Part shown: one piece after another, positions 7,101-7,109 of the stretch
Layout of the letters: each line of letters begins with the position of its first letter
How positions within the stretch are numbered: position 1 is the stretch's first letter
Assembly: GCA_007117945.1 (NCBI GenBank)
Contig: SKTN01000295.1
Location: 1 to 7,109 of the forward strand
Length of the DNA stretch: 7,109 nucleotides
Direction of reading: 5' to 3'
Source: Nitriliruptoraceae bacterium
GTDB taxonomy: Bacteria > Actinomycetota > Nitriliruptoria > Nitriliruptorales > Nitriliruptoraceae
The notes under the pieces: generated by a model
The model's database searches: none
What the model was told of the DNA's origin: nothing
The model's input: the letters and a program-made list of their open reading frames with translations, nothing else
Program-made: the position numbers and the translations under genes

Positions 7101-7108
7101 CCCACGGC
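2..7108 (+). CDS. Giant repetitive secreted/surface protein with RTX-like and Calx-beta-like modules, partial at both ends
   Basis: One stop-free frame of 2369 codons crosses the whole window; neither start nor stop lies inside it. The translation is protein-like throughout: regular beta-strand/glycine-turn patterning, RTX-type GGxGxDxxx nonapeptides (residues about 1226-1655), three Calx-beta-like modules (about 1707-2183) and recurring AGG(D/T/N/E)(V/I) turns. It is strongly acidic, with about six Lys, eight Met and eight Cys. These traits suit an exported, calcium-stabilised, elongated protein such as an adhesin, matrix or surface-layer-associated protein; no enzyme motif was seen. The signal peptide, if any, and the anchor or secretion signal lie outside the window, so export is inferred. 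From memory, the same motif order occurs in very large unnamed proteins in several phyla. The uninterrupted frame argues against a pseudogene. Molecular function is unknown. Coding status is near certain; the adhesin role is only a guess. Confidence 0.96.
233..259 (+). other. Cysteine pair 1 (CX7C)
   Basis: Residues C78 and C86, seven residues apart, in the context TWCTSTSGLLCQE. This is the first of only four places where cysteine occurs in the visible protein. A short disulfide loop is inferred from the pairing and from the likely extracellular location. Confidence 0.5.
1184..1783 (+). other. Protein region: non-repetitive beta-rich block (WDADVTILGG ... NTDGDVLATTDG)
   Basis: Residues 395-594. 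It opens with WDADVTILGG and contains VGDTVGDTVYVEVANDG, then ADVLFRTRD, a WPVFTFRDTFERVFILDHSG stretch, FDVWRSLGTPLIDVQ and NPSGWTRLLNTDGDVL. It has the largest share of bulky aromatic residues in the protein and looks like a compact beta-sandwich rather than a solenoid. From memory, this ordered motif set recurs as a block in giant proteins of this kind, where it separates the solenoid region from the downstream short-strand region. I cannot name a domain family for it. One of the six lysines (VQKIQ, around residue 547) lies here. Confidence 0.45.
1934..3277 (+). repeat. Six dispersed copies of an AGG-turn/beta-strand motif
   Basis: Copies of the protein motif (A)-(G/D)-G-(D/T/H/N/E)-(I/V)-x-(L/V/Y) begin at 1934 (AGGDIHL), 2042 (AGGDVDL), 2390 (AGGTITV), 2492 (ADGHINV), 3191 (AGGNVRL) and 3257 (AGGEVRY). 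Spacing is irregular (66 to about 680 bases), so they look like recurring turns at the start of solenoid rungs rather than recent tandem duplications. Degenerate relatives occur in the 5' part of the gene (TAGRDVDV). Confidence 0.55.
2540..2962 (+). repeat. Diverged internal protein duplication (DLR ... ST ... V-L-I)
   Basis: Copy 1 is at 2540-2626: EVADDLRVGLIESTDDDVTL, then IS and a stretch ending IVDA. Copy 2 is at 2867-2962: GVSGDLRLDVVRTSTVDGEV, then SLIV and a stretch ending LLDG. Shared positions are the DLR core, a hydrophobic strand, a Ser-Thr, an acidic turn, V-(T/S)-L-I and a final (I/L)xD. Copy 2 is slightly longer in the turn. Similarity is clear at protein level and weak at DNA level, so the duplication is old or reflects convergent solenoid rungs. 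Confidence 0.5.
3485..3505 (+). other. Cysteine pair 2 (CX5C)
   Basis: Residues C1162 and C1168 in GRCATSDDCAPSGDADRR, between the strand ending GEVTAG and the strand DITRIFG. The hydrophilic, Asp-rich surroundings look like a surface loop inserted between two strands. A disulfide is inferred. Confidence 0.5.
3677..4198 (+). other. Protein region with two single RTX-like nonapeptides and a mixed alpha/beta stretch
   Basis: Residues 1226-1399. GHAGEDLFV (3677-3703) and GQGGTDRYV (3758-3784) match the RTX calcium-binding consensus GGxGxDxUx loosely: a glycine at the fourth position, an Asp at the sixth and a hydrophobic residue near the end. Between and after them come VNQLQTMDVAAGHTLTLDG and HYVINVLDTGAPDDGVDVLE. 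The stretch around residues 1300-1330 (HDHAQLAALLAGEGIAQADE) is one of few helix-like segments in the protein. It is followed by DDVFLLRRTTEIAG and FVAVLHGTVEQSQQYVG. RTX nonapeptides normally form parallel beta-rolls that fold on calcium; single dispersed units like these may bind weakly or act only structurally. Confidence 0.5.
4259..4282 (+). repeat. 24-base perfect direct repeat, copy 1
   Basis: This stretch encodes GGDGDDTF and is identical, base for base, to 4418-4441. The last 15 bases also occur at 4208-4222. Identity at third positions in a coding repeat points to strong codon bias, recent duplication or gene conversion. Confidence 0.8.
4418..4441 (+). repeat. 24-base perfect direct repeat, copy 2
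   Basis: Second copy of the stretch at 4259-4282, again encoding GGDGDDTF in the same reading frame, 159 bases downstream. Confidence 0.8.
4505..5119 (+). other. Protein region between RTX units and Calx-beta-like array
   Basis: Residues 1502-1706. It contains cysteine pair 3, then TGSGDNVVEYTLNAPVSVDG, the RTX-like GGSGFNTLV (4742-4768; Asn replaces the usual Asp) and VLGTEFPDNIVIDQDGVYG. Next come a VLEVDALEGDDEIFVLG strand-turn-strand, the RTX-like GGLGSDIIN (4940-4966) and a DPLYAELVAAGIDLNIASP segment. The alternation of GxGxD/N turns with VxV strands suggests continuing beta-roll or beta-sandwich structure. No enzymatic signature was seen. The last segment leads directly into the first Calx-beta-like module. 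Confidence 0.5.
4562..4585 (+). other. Cysteine pair 3 (CX6C)
   Basis: Residues C1521 and C1528 in AEQCAADWRDCEIRF. The EQCA lead-in is repeated at the fourth pair (TEQCADPADGRTC), with a shared 14-base stretch at DNA level. A disulfide loop is inferred. Confidence 0.5.
5120..5557 (+). other. Calx-beta-like module 1
   Basis: Residues 1707-1852. It starts VVIITESDG and contains DQYTVVLAARPDDVVYITV, LRFTPEDWDQAQTVWVKAV, then SISHSVVSEDETFDAAVVRN and ends at the DVPG boundary. The order (E/D)-x-YTVxLxxxP, FTPEDW, TVxVxAV and a late acid-rich DxxFDAAVV matches Calx-beta-type immunoglobulin-like domains, which often bind calcium through acidic loops. The next module begins 145 residues downstream by the (I/V)TxxD start motif. 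Hand count gives about 25 acidic and 13 basic residues. The family call rests on motif pattern only. Confidence 0.65.
5558..5995 (+). other. Calx-beta-like module 2
   Basis: Residues 1853-1998. It starts IRITQLDAG and carries TSVVLEGE, TDVYAIALAAPPAPGTVVTV, AFVTFTDQDWDDPVIIRITA, VDDAVRQDPSF and DYDARVVRIDVLVYDDDSPG. The DW tryptophan (residue 1941) is 142 residues after that of module 1 (1799). The ending VYDDDSPG is the typical inter-module boundary of Calx-beta arrays, with the next module starting immediately after it. The length of 146 residues equals that of module 1 as delimited here. Confidence 0.7.
5996..6550 (+). other. Calx-beta-like module 3, split by an insertion
   Basis: Residues 1999-2183. 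It starts VIVTQTDG, then DSYTLRLTQQPNGEVTLRIV, which aligns with the YTVxLxxxP strand of the two previous modules. The FTPDSW motif, which should follow about 45 residues later, appears only at residue 2171, after 6184. The distance from the previous DW tryptophan is 230 residues rather than 142. The module ends in VEVTVQADPRYLVP with no DDDxPG boundary, so the C-terminal strand may be altered. The interrupting sequence is annotated separately. Confidence 0.6.
6185..6484 (+). other. Inserted module inside Calx-beta-like module 3, with SWLED/GWLEG doublet
   Basis: Residues 2062-2161. It contains LVTLTRGDGSSWLEDGWLEG, then QLVRIGGTDYKVALLSG and WLLALDSSDGTV. A tandem pentapeptide xWLEx (SWLED, GWLEG; tryptophans 2100 and 2105) is mirrored in the DNA by an 11-base repeat, CTGGCTCGAGG, at 6298-6308 and 6313-6323. 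The pattern T-R-x-D-G-x-S-W-x-x-D-G-(W/F)-x-x-G-Q-x-(V/I)-R-(I/V) looks like a small beta-barrel-like element that, from memory, recurs at several places in giant proteins of this type. Its role is unknown. Boundaries are approximate, set by where the Calx-beta pattern stops and resumes. Confidence 0.5.
6551..7108 (+). other. Protein region after the Calx-beta-like array, cut by window edge
   Basis: Residues 2184-2369 of the visible part. Recognisable stretches are PHLLNRIRGPLSVDGGTTDA, DRSLQDAVLLPGEGNAPLFG, IPPQPPERDQIDVLNIFDDS, TLTSTNLSGFGMADGLDW and GGITFGGPGADGDPGAGDG, then VSTIEVLNLLLGSGNNALRI. The last is an RTX-like turn with Asn in place of the usual Asp. From memory, PHLL-IRGPL, LLPGE-PLFGIPPQPPE and STIEVLN-LLGxGN form an ordered set in related giant proteins and are followed by further RTX-rich sequence, so more calcium-binding repeats are expected downstream. 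Two of the six or so Lys lie close by (TDYKVAL and ADVKRF). Confidence 0.5.
7064..7093 (+). other. Cysteine pair 4 (CX8C)
   Basis: Residues C2355 and C2364 in TEQCADPADGRTCTATHG, 15 bases from the end of the window. It shares the EQCA lead-in with pair 3 and again sits just after an RTX-like strand. A disulfide loop is inferred; further cysteines could follow outside the window. Confidence 0.5.
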
Positions 7109-7109
7109 G

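Noticed and set aside
6116..7105. 329-residue minus-strand ORF as a real gene
   Set aside because: Same codon-aligned antisense frame as above; it ends at a sense CTA codon and lies opposite the Calx-beta-like and downstream regions.

Overview
The window is about 70% GC by eye and consists of one enormous open reading frame on the + strand. It starts at base 2 (frame 2) and runs to base 7108, giving 2369 codons with no stop, no plausible start and no end inside the window. The gene therefore extends beyond both edges and its full product must exceed 2369 residues. There is no intergenic space, so I see no promoter, ribosome binding site, terminator, RNA gene, mobile element or CRISPR array. 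All other long open frames, including a 1352-codon one on the minus strand (1844-5902), are shadows of this coding frame.

The product looks like a giant, acidic, repetitive, secreted or cell-surface protein. Reading from the 5' side: a beta-solenoid-like region (2-1183); a conserved-looking non-repetitive block (1184-1783); a long stretch of short glycine-turn/beta-strand units like those of filamentous-hemagglutinin-type and LEPR-XLL-type giant proteins (1784-3676); a block with scattered RTX-type calcium-binding nonapeptides (3677-5119); three tandem Calx-beta-like modules, the third split by an inserted module (5120-6550); and a further conserved-looking block that is cut off by the window edge (6551-7108). 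From memory, this order of motifs recurs in very large uncharacterised 'calcium-binding' proteins of several bacterial phyla. I could not run a search to confirm that.

The organism is a high-GC bacterium. Codon use is strongly GC-ending, TTA is absent, lysine is almost absent (about 6 of 2369) and acidic residues are very frequent. This suits an actinobacterium, possibly a salt-adapted one, but the taxonomic call is weak.

Points that stand out: all eight cysteines fall into four close pairs (CX5-8C), suggesting short disulfide loops; four of the RTX-like units form two pairs with exactly 20-residue spacing, and two units share an identical 24-base stretch; the third Calx-beta-like module is interrupted by about 100 residues; and glycine codon choice differs between the first 1.2 kb and the RTX block. 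I see no evidence of a multi-gene system in this window. Its interest lies in the architecture of one protein.
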